From Rheum nobile (taxonomy: Eukaryota > Streptophyta > Magnoliopsida > Caryophyllales > Polygonaceae): 64,000 bases of DNA. Positions within the stretch are counted from its first letter, which is position 1; every line of letters starts with the position of its first letter. Position numbers and translations under genes: made by a program. The stretch covers positions 682,001 through 746,000 of the forward strand of contig WOAB01000596.1 in the NCBI GenBank assembly GCA_027886185.1, written 5' to 3'. The notes below the pieces were generated by a model. The model was not told where the DNA came from and made no database searches. It saw only the letters and a program-made list of their open reading frames with translations. Shown one piece after another: positions 21,748 through 33,199 of this stretch.

Positions 21748-22771
21748 CACATTATTTCAAATGTGTAGGGACTAAGAAGAAGTAGAAGCTTAGCTAAGGG
21801 AGAGATATACCTACGTGTTGGAAATGGAGCAAGGATTGTTGCACTTGCTATTGGAGATTATAGTCTGCCTTTACCTTCTAGTTTAGTATTAGAACTTAAT
21901 AATTGTTTTTTGTGTCCCTTCTATTACTAGAAACCTTACTGCGACTTGTGTTTTGAATATTGAAGGCTATGATTGTATACTCAAAGATCAGTGTTTTTTT
22001 ATTTACAAGGATAACGTCTTTTATGCTGATGCACTACTGAGTAATGGACTCTATGTGGTGGAACAAGGATCCAAAATATATAACATAAACACCAAAAAGC
22101 AAAAATCAAATGATTTTGACACCGCCTATCTATGGCACTGTCGATTAGGTCACATTAGCTTAAATCGCATGAAGAAGCTGCAAAAGGATGGACTTGTAAC
22201 CTCATTTGATTGTGAATCATTTCAAACATGTGAATCTTGCTTAATGGGAAAGATGACAAGGTCACCATTTACTAGGGTAAGTGAAAGGGAAACTGGGCTT
22301 TTGGCCCTAATATATATAGATGTATGTGGACCAATGAGCACAGAAGCTAGAGGTGGTTACAAATACTTGATAACCTTTACTGATGATTTAAGTAGATATG
22401 GATACATATACTTAATGAATCATAAGCCTGAATCTTTTGAAAAGTTCAAATTGTTTCAGAATGAAGTTGAAAATCAACTTGACAAGAAAATTAAAGCACT
22501 ACGATCTGATCGTGGTGGTGCATATTTGAGTCATGAGTTTGATCATCATTTAAGAAGTTGTGGGATCCTCTCACAACTAACTCCACCAGGAACACCACAA
22601 TTGAATGGTGTGTCTGAGAGGAGGAATAGGACCTTGTTGGACATGATTTGGTCTATGATGAATTTTGCTGATCTTTCAATATCTTTCAGGGGATATGCTC
22701 TCACAACTGCAGTGTTCACACTAAATAGGTCTCCGTCCAAAGCTGTAGATAAGACAACATATGAATTATGA
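21743..22771 (+). pseudogene. copia protease end and integrase, second half of the split element
   Basis: The frame resumes after the gypsy insertion with the protease (RVGNGARIVALAIGDYSL) and continues to an open stretch 21953-22771. This has the pre-integrase zinc region (LWHCRLGHISLNRMKKL and CESCLMGKM), the first catalytic Asp in IDVCGPMSTEARG, the second in RSDRGGAYLSHEF, and the Glu in GVSERRNRTLLDM. All three integrase acids are present. A TGA at 22769-22771 interrupts the C-terminal region, which continues in frame to about 23010. Confidence 0.88.
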
Positions 22772-23010
22772 ACTGGAACAGTTCCAAGTTTGTCTTTTCT
22801 AAAGATCTGGGGATGTGAAGCCTATGTAAAATGTTTACTAGAAGATAAGCTTGCACTCAAATCAGATAAGTGCTTCTTTGTAGGGTATCCTAAGGAAACT
22901 AAAGGATACTACTTCTACAATCCTAGTGAGCACAAAGTGTTTGCTGCTAGGGATAGTGTCTTTATGGAAAATGAAATTTATTTCCAAAAAGTCAAGTGGG
23001 AGAAATGTTG
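22772..23010 (+). pseudogene. copia integrase C-terminal region
   Basis: The same frame as the integrase continues after the TGA with FLKIWGCEAYVK, KCFFVGYPKETKGYYFYNP and a DSVFMENEI segment, the GKGY-like end found between copia integrase and RT. A stop at 23009 with a one-base shift moves the reading to the RT frame. Confidence 0.8.
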
Positions 23011-24308
23011 ATCTCGAAGAAGTTCGAGAAGAGCAACAAACTAAGCAAAAAGATGACATGGATTACACCATGCCAGAGACGACGGTATTTGGGGACCTAA
23101 TCCCGCAAGGGGAGACAACCCATACACCGGAGGTAGTGGAGTCGCAAGACCCCATTCCTATCATTCTTTTAGAATCTGATTCTAATGAGATTCCACAAAA
23201 TGTTATGGAAAATTCTTCTGTTGTTCAGCCTACACGTAGATCAAATAGGCCCAGAATGCAGCCAAAAAGATATGTTGATTTCTTATTGACTGCCAGTTTG
23301 GATATCCTGCTTTTAGAAAGCGAGGAGCCTACTATATACAAGCAAGTTGTGGCGAGTCCATACTCCGAAAAATGGCATATAGCCATGAAGTCTGAAATGG
23401 ATTCCATGTCTGAGAATCAAGTATGGGACTTGATATATTTGCCAGATGGGGTAGTACCCATAGGGTGCAAATGGGTTTATAAACTCAAAACAGACAAGGA
23501 TGGAAACATAACAGTTTTCAAAGCAAGACTGGTTGCAAAAGGTTTTCAACAGATTCATGGTATTGACTATGATGAAACCTTCTCACCAGTTGTCATGATC
23601 AGATCCATTCGGATAATCCTAGCAATTGCAGCTCATTATGATTATGAGATCTGGCAAATGGATGTCAAGACCGCTTTTCTAAATGTGTATTTAGAAGAGG
23701 ATGTGTACATGACATAACATGAGGGTTTTAAGGATCCACAGAATCCTAGGAAAGTATGCAAGCTTAAGAAGTCCATTTATGGACTTAAGCAGACATCAAG
23801 GAGTTAGAACCTTCGATTTGATGAAGTGGTCAAACAGTTTGATTTCGTCAGATATGGAGAAGAACCTTATGTTTACAAGAAGTTTAGTGGGAACAAAGTG
23901 GGATTCTTAGTCTTGTATGTGGATGACATACTACTCATTGGAAATGACATTCCTATGCTGAAGTTTATTAAGGACTGGCTTAAGAAGTATTTTTCAATGA
24001 AAGACTTAAGAGAGGCCGAGTACATATTAGGCATCAAGATCCATATAGATAGATCTAAGAGAGTTATTGGACTAAGTCAAGGAACTTATGTAGATGAGGT
24101 TCTTGATGGGTTCAATATGAAGAATTCCAAGAAAGGATTCTTGCCTATGCAGCATGGCTTACATCTTAGCAAGAAGCAGTGTCCAGTGACACCTGCTGAG
24201 CTAGAGAGGATGAGTATGATTCATTATGCATCAGCAGTAGGATCCATCACGCCTAGATGTTTCATTTGCTTTGAGCATGTGCAGCAGATTCCAATCGGAT
24301 CTAGGTGA
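22980..24308 (+). pseudogene. copia reverse transcriptase
   Basis: The open frame to 23717 contains the linker, then KWHIAMKSEMDSMSENQVWD, GCKWVYKLKTDKDGN, KARLVAKGFQQIHGIDYDET and the first catalytic Asp in WQMDVKTAFLN. A stop at 23715, then a shift, divides it from the second part (23826-24308), which carries the YVDDILLIG box at about 23915 and GIKIHIDRSKRVIGLSQ. Stops at 23715 and near 23806 and loss of the end of the domain make it non-functional. The YVDD box is intact. Confidence 0.88.
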
Positions 24309-24530
24309 AGCACATTGGAATACATCTAAGAACATCCTAAAGTACTTAAGAAGCACTAAATATGATCTCTTAGTGTATGGAGGAGATGATGAGTTAGTTG
24401 ATAAGGAGATGTGAAGTTTCTCAAAATACATACGGATGACAACATTGCAGATTCGTTGACTAAACCTTTATCGAAGCCCATGCATGACAGTCACACTAGG
24501 GCTAAGGGACTCAAGCACATTGGAGAATGA
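24309..24530 (+). pseudogene. copia RNase H, catalytic centre deleted
   Basis: The N-terminal connection (AHWNTSKNILKYLRSTK, YGGDDEL) runs straight into the C-terminal end (IHTDDNIADSLTKPL) near 24400. The intervening part, which normally holds the GYTDSD-type Asp, the EAEYIA Glu and the DNNGA Asp, is missing. Only the last conserved Asp (NIADSLTKP) remains. The polyprotein ends at about 24529 (KGLKHIGE, stop). Confidence 0.8.
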
Positions 24531-25243
24531 CTTTGAGATTGCATTATTTTCAGATTATGGATGTTGATTTCATGATTGTTAAAACATTGCATCATATTTG
24601 TTTTTGAAATTAAGTTTTATTATTATTTAATTGTGGTTTAGAATTAAATAAAATGTCCTAATAAATTATAATCATCAAGTAGGATCATCATAAAAGTTAT
24701 AGTGGATGAAATCCTATTAAGTGAACTGATATTATGAATTATGATTTGTCCGTAGTCTAAGTCATTAAATTAGACATAAATGACTCAATACAGGCTATTA
24801 TGTAAGTCGATTGATAACGCCAAGTTTCACGGGCTATAGGGACCTGGAGATGTCTAATCAATTACACGGACATGTATGGTGGATACATGTTGGGCATACC
24901 TACCTTAAGATTCTTCAAATGAGTTGTAGAATTTTAAGTTGAACTATGATTAGTAGATTCCTCAGACATAAGTGCGATATACCTCTTGCTTGGTAATTGG
25001 TAGTCTTTGACATTGTCAAACACCGTTGTGTAAACGGCAGCTATAAAGGTAGTGATTGGGATTGCTGAAAATTGAGTGGGTGCTATAGTCACACAAGATT
25101 GGAGAAGTCCTCTTATTTATATATCTATATATATGTGGATAGGAATGGTGTCGTGGCCACTTGAAGAGTAAGATCTGAAAATGCATGGTCGTGCTCAAAT
25201 GGATTAATAGTAATCATTTCTTCCAGATATACAAAATAGATCT
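24531..25243. other. 3' region after copia pol, LTR not delimited
   Basis: AT-rich sequence that probably holds the 3' leader and LTR of the split copia element. I cannot find a matching 5' LTR upstream of 11484 or a clear TG...CA pair, so no boundaries are given. Confidence 0.45.
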
Positions 25244-25267
25244 CTTAACATAAGAGACAAAAAAACA

Positions 25268-25311
25268 CAATTTGGTGGCTTGTAAAAATCAACAACCGAA
25301 GCCACAAATTG
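25268..25311. repeat. short inverted repeat (hairpin)
   Basis: CAATTTGGTGGCTT and AAGCCACAAATTG are inverted copies with a one-base bulge and a 17-base loop. Subterminal hairpins with this kind of GTGGC arm are frequent in plant CACTA elements, but no CACTA terminus is seen beside it. Confidence 0.55.
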
Positions 25312-26599
25312 AGGTTGACCACTCATGCCCGTACATCAAGTTTGGTGTAGCTTTATTTGTTCTCGTTCTTTCGCTCTAGCAAATGAAGGCAATGCGATCT
25401 AGTACCATGCTCGTGTGGACTAAGTAGAGGAGTCACAATTGAAGCTCTATTCTCTAAGGTGATCCCGAAAATAAGTTTTGTATCAAAATATATAGTACTC
25501 TTTCATATATGATTCGTATCAGGTTTATGCATGAGATCCTAAGTTAGATGTTAGAAAATTGTTTTATGAAATTCCGCTAAACATCTAAATCCCTACATAT
25601 GGAACACATAAAATTCGGAAAACAACTGATCTCAAGCCAGGAGCAATTACATAATATTAATTTTATGCCTACAAGAAAAAGAACTAAATAATAAGAATTT
25701 TTGAAGATAAAAAATATGCTAATACAAAATATTTGAGCCCTAGGAGAGGAATTTCAGCCGTGGTCTAAACAAAGTATTTCAAACTATAGAGAAACCTTTC
25801 CAAATGCACTAATTCAAGGACAACCCCCAATATATTAAGCACGTCAAACATAACCCTAACATCAAACTCACTCTCACCTTCTCCTCCATCGTCATCGCAA
25901 TCCATGCTCAAATCTCTAGCATTATAATTGTGATTATATATGCTCAATCGCCTCTCCCCTCCGATTAACTTGCCCACTAGCAAGACTTTAGAAATTCGAC
26001 GACAAAGATTTGCCACCTTGTTCTTCTTGAGCGCCCAACCGACTTCATGAAGAAGATAGATAAATAAAATGGGAGTATATAGAGAGAGGTAGGTCATTGG
26101 GGATAAGGATGAGAGAGAGGCATACCTTGCAGGCGAGGAGAGAGACACATACAAGGTCGGAGTCCATAGCCAAATCGATTGGGTTGATGAAAAACGAGAG
26201 CGGGATGATGGTTGTTGCGAGCTCTTCCAACAGAGAAATGGTTCACCAACGGCTAGTATATCGAGAACTGGGAGAGTATCAGGAGAACCTCTTCCAATTA
26301 GATTATTTGTCCTTCAGAAAGAAAAGAGGAAAGAGATCACGTGTCTAGTTGTCCGGGTTATTTTAGATCGGGATATCTACGTACTAGCTTGTAAAATAAT
26401 GCGGACACAAGCTTGTTTGAGCATGCCCGAGATAACATTAAGCTTAGCATTTTTTGTCAATGTAATCAAATAGCCCATGATGCCTAGACGCCTGGGCTAT
26501 TTTTGAGTTTTTTGTCTAACAAATTAAAAGAAAACTACTTTTGAAAATTGTATAACCATATATTTATCACAGATTTAAAGTATCCGGGCTATTAGATTA
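25312..26599. other. no gene recognised
   Basis: Open frames in 25765-26348 on both strands overlap each other and show no domain. The DNA may be the interior of a non-autonomous transposon that ends at 26628. Confidence 0.45.
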
Positions 26600-26609
26600 C
26601 GTGATAAAA

Positions 26610-26628
26610 GGCTATTTTTGTACTAGTG
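26610..26628 (-). repeat. CACTA-type transposon terminus (candidate)
   Basis: The minus strand reads CACTAGTACAAAAATAGCC from 26628 inward, the form of a plant CACTA/Spm terminus. The phrase GGGCTATT recurs inside (26586, 26503). The matching left terminus and a 3-bp TSD were not found, so the element cannot be delimited. Confidence 0.4.
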
Positions 26629-26727
26629 CGATGTGCCCTCACCACTCAAACCACCACTACGCCTACCACAAACACCCCACCGCCGACTCCCTCTCCTGGT
26701 TCCAGCTGAACCCCTACTGAATATGCT

Positions 26728-26916
26728 ATGGCTCAAGCCCTCCATGTAGCCAACATCAAATCACATGTCCCTTTTCTTCTTGATCTCCTTGAATCTAATG
26801 ATAAAAAGTGGCGTGAATTGTTTCTTGTTATGGTTGGTAAATCTGAATTCATCTCTCACACCGACGAATCTTCTCCTCCTGCCTTTGCTGATCCTGAATT
26901 GAAGATGCTGGATTAA
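26728..26916 (+). pseudogene. copia gag N-terminal fragment
   Basis: The frame contains NIKSHVPFLLDLLESNDKKW, the N-terminal block of Ale-type copia gag (a region where VP..LDL is followed by a short acidic turn and a Trp). It ends LD stop at 26916. The rest of gag, protease and integrase are missing, and the RT fragment begins about 130 bp downstream. Confidence 0.65.
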
Positions 26917-27049
26917 ATAAGACATGAGAGCTTGTCCCAAGACCAATATATGCTAATGTCGTTTCAAGAAAATGGTTCTTTCGACACAAATTTGGGGTAC
27001 ATGGTAAACTTGATAATACAAGGCACAGTGGGTGGATCGTCATTACTCA

Positions 27050-27730
27050 CAACAATAAGGGATCAACTTCGACGAAACATTTTCTCCTGTTGTGAAACAC
27101 GTAACAGACCAAACGGTTCTTACCCTGACGCTCTCCAAATCTTGGCCTATCCACCAACTAGATGTGAAGAGCGCGTTTCTACATATATGGAACACTAAAT
27201 GAGATGTGTTTTTTGTCATCAGTCGTCGAGCTTCATCGATCCCGCAAGGCCATGCCATGTTTGTTGTTTCCAAAAAGCATTACATGGGCTTTAATAGGCA
27301 CTGAAGGCTTGGTTTCAAAGGCTTGGTTTCAAAGGTTTGCTGATTATCTCTTTCGTATTGGTTTCAAGAGCAGTAAGTTTGGTCCTATTCTATTCATTTA
27401 CAAGTCCGAAGATAAGGAATCTCATCTTCTTGTCTATGTCGATGATATTGTGGTTATTGCTTCTTCTCCAAAGTTTCTAAGTGTCATTACTACTTCTCTA
27501 AATGCTGAATCGGTCTTTGGAATTTGCATTAATTTTTAGGTATTGTTGTTAATAAGACTAGTTCCGGATTATTCTCAGTCAAGAAAAGTACTAGAAGGAG
27601 ATCCTGGAAAAATCCAACAAGACGAACTATAATCCAAGCCGCACGCTCACTGACTACTCGACCAAATTGGGACAAGACACATGCAACAAAATTAGTGATC
27701 ACACTTTGTATCGATCACTTGCAGGTACAG
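27050..27730 (+). pseudogene. copia reverse transcriptase fragment (Ale-type)
   Basis: Pieces in three frames: FDETFSPVVKHVTDQTVLT and HQLDVKSAFLH (first catalytic Asp, near 27160), WFQRFADYLFRIGFKSSKFG, and HLLVYVDDIVVIASS with the YVDD box at about 27440. A following block ends SDHTLYRSLAGTV (about 27690-27730). Several residues in the palm between 27200 and 27300 are deleted or shifted. It and the gag fragment at 26728 probably come from one internally deleted element. Confidence 0.8.
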
Positions 27731-27739
27731 TTGTCAAAA

Positions 27740-28345
27740 TATGACAGAACCCATCTTACTGACTTAACCGACCCGCATTTGAACCCAACCCCAATCGACC
27801 AAAAACATTAATGACCATAAATTACCGAATCCGAATCTGACACGAGAATGTATGACCCGAACCTGACCAACCCGAACCCAACTCGAGTAACCTATAAATG
27901 TGAAGTATTAGTATAATATTAATTAATATATATAATAAATGAGATATAAATATTTTTGTTACAAAATCTCATAATCCTTATATCATTTTTTAAATCCATC
28001 AACTTTTAAGTTAATATAATATAAGTTAAAAATATATATATAATTTGTTTATACTTTAAATGTATCTCATTATAAAATTATGATGTATACCTATATAAAT
28101 AATTACTATTGTTTATATTATTACGATTTTATATTATTTTAACATAGTTATAATATTTTTTAATTTATAATAATATTTTAATAGTAAAATATTTTAAAAA
28201 AGGTGTTTTTGACCCGTTGATCAACCCGAACCGCCCACTAACCTAAAATGACCGACCTGACTTGACCTGTAATCCGAATTGATCTGACCCGTACTAGACC
28301 CGATCACGAACGATTGAACCCGACTTGACCGACCCGATTGACAAG
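27740..28345 (-). repeat. GGGTC-rich repeat with AT-rich core, reverse orientation
   Basis: Arms rich in GACCCGA and AACCCGA words (27740-27895 and 28206-28345) flank an A/T core (27900-28205). The architecture is that of 8195-8550 read on the opposite strand, with a longer core. Confidence 0.65.
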
Positions 28346-28863
28346 TTTATATGCAAGTGCCTTGTAGTTAGGGCCAATACTAACTTTTGGTGGACCCTAG
28401 GATGCAATTGAAACCAAAGCCCAAAAATTAGATAATAATTTTTTTTAAATTAAGAATAAAATTATTTAATAAGTCCAGTAAACTTGTTGAGAGGATTACA
28501 ATAATATTCATTGGAAATATATTTGAAGACAAGGAAGTAAAAACAATATTATTATTTACAACTAAACCTTCTAAAAGAATTAGGGTTTAGTCCATGTTTC
28601 AACAAATCAATTCACGTCTAGTTGACTTATATAGTGAAAGTGAGACCAATAGAGATATGTGTCTTGAGAACAAAACTTTAAGTTATATAAAAAAAAAATA
28701 TTTGACACTGATATGACTTGCTAGTTGAAAGCTAATTAAGACTCACACGTGCATTGCTCGAAAGAACACTCATAAAACATCTTAGTGGGCAACTTGCAAC
28801 ACGTGCAAACCTAGAAACACAGAAGGAGAGGCAAAGATGACATCTAAAATCTAAATTCAACAC
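28346..28863. other. no feature recognised
   Basis: AT-rich sequence without a coding frame or terminal repeat that I can support. Confidence 0.55.
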
Positions 28864-28879
28864 TGAATCAGGTTATATG

Positions 28880-29645
28880 TTTCGCCCTCACTGTGGATTG
28901 CGCCAAAGAAGACCCTTTAGCCCCATTTATTTTTATTCTTGCAATGGAATTTATGGTACGTACCCTTATTTAAGAATCTTGTTCTTCACATAGAAAGATT
29001 GGTATTCAAATAATGAAACATGGTACATGTATTCCCTTCTCAAATTTTGCAGATGATACATAGATTTTTGCTAACGCAAGCCAAGACAATATGCTTTTCA
29101 TCAAGTCTGTTATTGATGACTTCTCGCTGAAGTCAGGTCTCTCTATTAATTATCATAAAAATACATTTCAAACCTCTAGTAATATAACTACACAGCAATC
29201 CCTTTCACTAGCTAGTATTCTTAACTTACATGTTACTCGATCTATGAAAAAATACATAGGAATACCCATTATCAGGGGGAGAGTAAAAGATCAAATGTTC
29301 TCTGACGCTATTTCAAAACTTAAAAAACAATTGGAGAAATAGAAAGCAAACACCTTGTCTCAAGTTGGTCGAAGTATTCTTATCCAATCTAATCTTTTGT
29401 CTAAAACAAATTATTTAATGCAGAGTTTCCTTCTTCCCAAAGGCATTTGTCTTGAGATTGATAAATATAATAAGAATTTCTTCTGGAAGCATTCAACCTC
29501 AAACTATCATTCCTTTATTAGTTGGGATAACATTTGTCAACCCAAATATTTCGGGGGCCTTGATCTCGATCTTGCTTACAATATCAACATTGTTATGCAA
29601 ATGAAACTGCTCTGGAAATTAATTTCGGAACCAGACTGCTTCTAG
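28880..29645 (+). pseudogene. LINE reverse transcriptase, palm to thumb
   Basis: FADDT at about 29047 is followed by a TAG in place of the next codon and then the frame 29091-29342 (SVIDDFSLKSGLSINYHKN, YIGIPIIRGRVKD) and the frame 29355-29645 (GRSILIQSNLLSKTNYLM, FFWKHSTSNYHSFISWD, GGLDLDLAYNINIVMQMKLL). This run is the standard C-terminal half of the plant L1 RT. One stop (29340) separates the two frames. Confidence 0.85.
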
Positions 29646-30424
29646 GTACGCATTATCTCATAAAAGTATTTACGAAATTCTAACATTTTCTCTTACAAAA
29701 AGAAACCGTCTGACTCATGGCAATTCTCCAGACTGCTTTTGGAAGGGATTGTTATGGCATGTTGGTGATGGTTCTCATATTAACTTTTGGGAAGACCACT
29801 GGATTCCTAATTGTATCCTTACACAGTTCACGGGAAATTATGACCGTAATACTACAGTCTCTCAGTTCATAACTCTAGAAAAAAATGGGATTTGAGTGCA
29901 TTACAACATGTTCTTCCATCACATTTAATCAACAAGATATTGACATTTATATACCTACATCTTACACACCTGATAAACTTATTTGGTATCCCTCAATTGA
30001 TGGTACTTTTTCGGTTAAAAGTGCTCGTTCTTTAACTCATAATACTTATGAATCACCAAGCTTCCCAACTTGGTTTTGGAAATTACAAATTCCTCCAAAA
30101 ATAAAAAAATTCCTTTGGAAATCTTTCTTTGACTCCTTACCTACAACAGAACGTCTAAATAGACACTTTTCTAAGGTCCCTTCACATTGTGTCCTTTGCA
30201 ATTATCCTACAGAGGATTCTAATCATTTATTTTTTGCTTGTCTTTTCACTTTACATTCCTTACAATTATTTCAAAATCTCATTGGTCATACATACAGTCT
30301 TGATTTGAAAAACGATTTCTTGTGTAATATGGAATTCTTTCACTCCAAAAATAGAGATATTGTTCCCGTCCTTTTTCTCTGGTGGAACATTTGGAAACAT
30401 CGTAACTCTATAATTTTTAGATAA
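29646..30424 (+). pseudogene. LINE zinc-RVT domain
   Basis: The frame 29885-30424 contains LIWYPSIDGTFSVKSARSL, WFWKLQIPPKIKKFLWK, the Cys/His cluster CVLCNYPTEDSNHLFFAC (about 30190-30240) and LFLWWNIWKHRNSIIF. This is the zinc-binding region found at the end of plant L1 ORF2. The preceding stretch (29646-29884) holds the same protein in another frame (NSPDCFWKGLLWHVGDG, INFWEDHWIPN). Confidence 0.8.
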
Positions 30425-31130
30425 GTTCCTATTCAAATTCAGAATATTATTAACAGTTCTATTTCTTACAACGATTGGACCTTGTCTCTCTCTCATCGGC
30501 ATTCTTCTACCCATAAAAGGAAGCATTCCAGGCAATTTTCTCGATGGCAAAAACCTCCAGTTAACTGGAAAAAGTTAAATTTTGATGCATCGGTCAAACA
30601 GAATGGTTCTACTAACATTGGATACGTATTTCGTAACAACTCCGATGAGGTGGTCTTTTTAGACCGTAGGCAGATTCTCTGCTCCTCCCCTATTAAGGTT
30701 GAGGCTTTAACCGCCCTAGATTGGCTTTGCATGGCTATTTCGCTCAATTTTAGGCACGTAGTCCTTGAAGGATACAACCTGTTATTAATTCTATCCGCGG
30801 AATTTGGAAAATTCCTTGCCAAATATCTCCTATAATTATGGAAATTTGATCACTGTTACGTGGTTTGGATGAGTTTTAGGTTCATCATTGCTATAGAGAG
30901 TCCAACAAAGCCGCAAATTATGGATTATTGCTACTTTGGACATCTCCCCTGTTCTTCTACGCAACACAATTATGGATTATCTTTCGCCAAATATTGGATG
31001 TGAGCAGTTACATCGATCATGAATTCAACTTTTATATTCGGGCTCTACTGTATACTTAGCTTGTATAACTTTTGGAAAAACCATCCGTTGTGATGATTTA
31101 GGTATTCCTTCTTCTTTGTAAGGATAACTT
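30425..31130 (+). pseudogene. LINE-encoded RNase H domain
   Basis: After a stop at 30422, the frame 30482-30835 has WKKLNFDASVKQNGSTNIGY (first acidic residue in FDAS), the Glu in KVEALTALDWL, and VVLEGYNLLLI where the usual second Asp (EGDN) is Tyr. The domain then loses frame, with a CYRESNKAAN-like end near 30895. Plant L1 elements of one subgroup carry this plant-type RNase H. The Asp-to-Tyr change would inactivate it. Confidence 0.75.
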
Positions 31131-31150
31131 CTGTTTGCCTGTAAAAAAAG

Positions 31151-31450
31151 CTAGAAGTTACACGGTGTGTGGTTGTACAAGTCAGAAGTACTAGTACTTC
31201 AAAACTATACATTTATGTATTGGAATTTAATTAACAACATTAAAATAGTGAGTTATTTTATAGTTTACCAAAAAGTGTGGTTTAATTAGGGCCTATCTTC
31301 AAATTCGCACATGGGGAAGTTTTCAGGAGTTTTCTCATGTTTTGGGTTTTGGGGTCGGGATCTATCAAAGATGGTGCCTAATTTGGCTCCAAATGCTTTC
31401 CTTTACAGCTGACATTCAAGTTTAATTTTATATACGTATAAAATCTATAT
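31151..31450. other. no feature recognised
   Basis: Spacer between the LINE tail and the duplication-rich region. Confidence 0.5.
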
Positions 31451-31861
31451 CTATATCTTTCTACTATAAACGTGTAGGTTGCGGAAATGAACAGTAGCAC
31501 GTATCACGTGTAGGTCTGGTGCTTGTATTGGGCTGAGCCTTTGGGCCCTTTAGTTGGTTGTGGAGGTTAGTGTTTACGTTTGTTGCTTCCGTGTAGGTCT
31601 GGTGCTACTCTGCCTCTCTCTTGCCTACAACGTTCTCCGTCTCTTCCCGATTATCCTCCCTCGACACTCTCCTGCTTCCATTCTCGAATCCTCTATCTTG
31701 TTCATCTCTATCTGCAAATTCCTCTCTCTCTATCTCTGTCTGTGAAGTTGGTTTCTCTGTTTGGCCATCTCCATCTGTGAAGTTGGTTTCGGATTTTCAT
31801 TCATCTCTATCGTCTTTTTTTCTACTCCTTGTTCGTCGTCTTCGTCTACATCTGCGACCTC

Positions 31862-32460
31862 TTCTTCCACATTTGATTTGTACACTATCTGATCTGGGAT
31901 TCCCTTTGTCTCCACAGTTCTCATCTTAGACTTCTTGTGTTTGTCTCGTGCTGTCGCAGTCATCGTACGGGTAAAAACCCTAATCTCTGATTTTGTTTCT
32001 TTTGGCCTTTTTACACTGGATTTGTCCGCTATCTGATCTGAGATTCTCTTTGTCTCCACATTTTTCATCTTAGATTTCTTGTGTTTGTCTTGTGCTATCG
32101 TGGTCATTATATAGGTAAAAAACCTGATCTCCGATTTCGTCTCTTTCGTCCTTTTTCTGATTCGAGGTGTGAGTTTGTGCATTATGTTGTTGTTTTGTAT
32201 TTTTTGCTGATTGTAAAAACCCTAATCTTTGATTTTGTTTCTTTCGACCTTTTTACACTTGATTTGTCCGCTATCTGATTTGAGATTCTCTTTGTCTCTA
32301 CATTTCTCATCTAAGATTTCTTGTGTTTGTCTTGTGCCGTTGCGGTCATTATACAGGTAAAAAACCTAATCTCTAATTTTGTCTCTTTCATCCTTTTTCT
32401 TATTCGAGGTATGAGTTTGTGCATTGTGTTGTTGTTTTGTATTTTTTGCTGATTGTGAGT
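31862..32460 (+). repeat. local repeat, three copies
   Basis: The block TATCTGATCTGAGATTCTCT and its continuation (TTGTGTTTGTCTTGTGCT, then GGTAAAAAACCT) recurs at about 31891, 32035 and 32277, spacings 144 and 242 bp. The second and third copies also share the later TTCGAGGTGTGAGTTTGTGC block. Confidence 0.8.
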
Positions 32461-32616
32461 TACATGTTTCCAAGTATTGGGTCACATATTAAATTGTTTA
32501 TCTAGGTTTATAGTTATGGTGTCAATTTTTGGCCTTGCCATTCAGAAACGATGATTGTTTCATACGTTTTTTTGTTGGTCGTTCGATCTGTGATTATGTT
32601 TTTCCTCTATTTATTT

Positions 32617-32890
32617 TGGTGGAGTAGTGCATAGGCAAAATAATTACGGTTTGATTACAGTTTCATGAAATTATGGTTGTATTTTATGTATATTTTGCTT
32701 GCTGATATAGATTTTGGTTGTGTTTCATGTATATTATGGTTGCTGATTTTGTTTATTTTGGTGGAGTAGTGCAGAAGATAAAGAATTACGGTTTGATTAT
32801 AGTTTCATGTAATTTGGGTTGTAGTTTGTGTATATTCTGGTTGCTGATATTAATTTTGGTTGTGTTTCATGTATATTCTGGTTTCTGGTA
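32617..32890 (+). repeat. local repeat of about 137 bp
   Basis: ATTTTGGTGGAGTAGTGCA recurs at about 32618 and 32755 and is followed in both by ATTACGGTTTGATTA and GTTGCTGATAT words. A third partial copy follows. Confidence 0.7.
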
Positions 32891-33199
32891 TTGTATAAAT
32901 TACATGTATATTGTATTTGAATTCTCAATGGCTGAAAGAGCGGTGGTGAAAGAGCTGAATAACATTTGAAAGAGCATATGTTGAATAACATCCTAAACAA
33001 AGTTGAGGTATGTAGAGGTCTTCAGATATCATTATTATGTGTGCATTTAAATCACGATCTTGGCATTTCACACACTAATTGGACTTATTGCCTTCTTATT
33101 CTTTTATTTCGTAGTGGCTGAATAACTAGGTAGGTAAAAGAGCTACTGGGAGTTCATTACTCTCATGAGTTTTTCCCTTGTTGCTGGTAAGTATGGACT

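Larger units (their letters stand above)
28864..31150 (+). mobile_element. 5'-truncated plant L1-type LINE
   Basis: Order on plus: RT palm (GLRQ then EDPLAPFIFILAMEF after a shift, 28897-28955), the FADD box at about 29047, RT thumb, zinc-RVT region, and an RNase H domain. A short A run follows (31143-31149). The endonuclease, ORF1 and the RT fingers are absent, as expected from incomplete target-primed reverse transcription. Stops and shifts throughout show an old copy. I could not identify a TSD. Confidence 0.85.

Noticed and set aside
25765..26348. A gene spanning the overlapping frames at 25.8-26.3 kb
   Set aside because: Frames on both strands overlap and neither shows a domain or plausible exon chain.
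31600..31780. Membrane protein encoded by the Leu/Ser-rich frames near 31.6 kb
   Set aside because: The three overlapping frames arise from C/T-rich sequence. Composition alone produces hydrophobic Leu/Phe/Ser runs.
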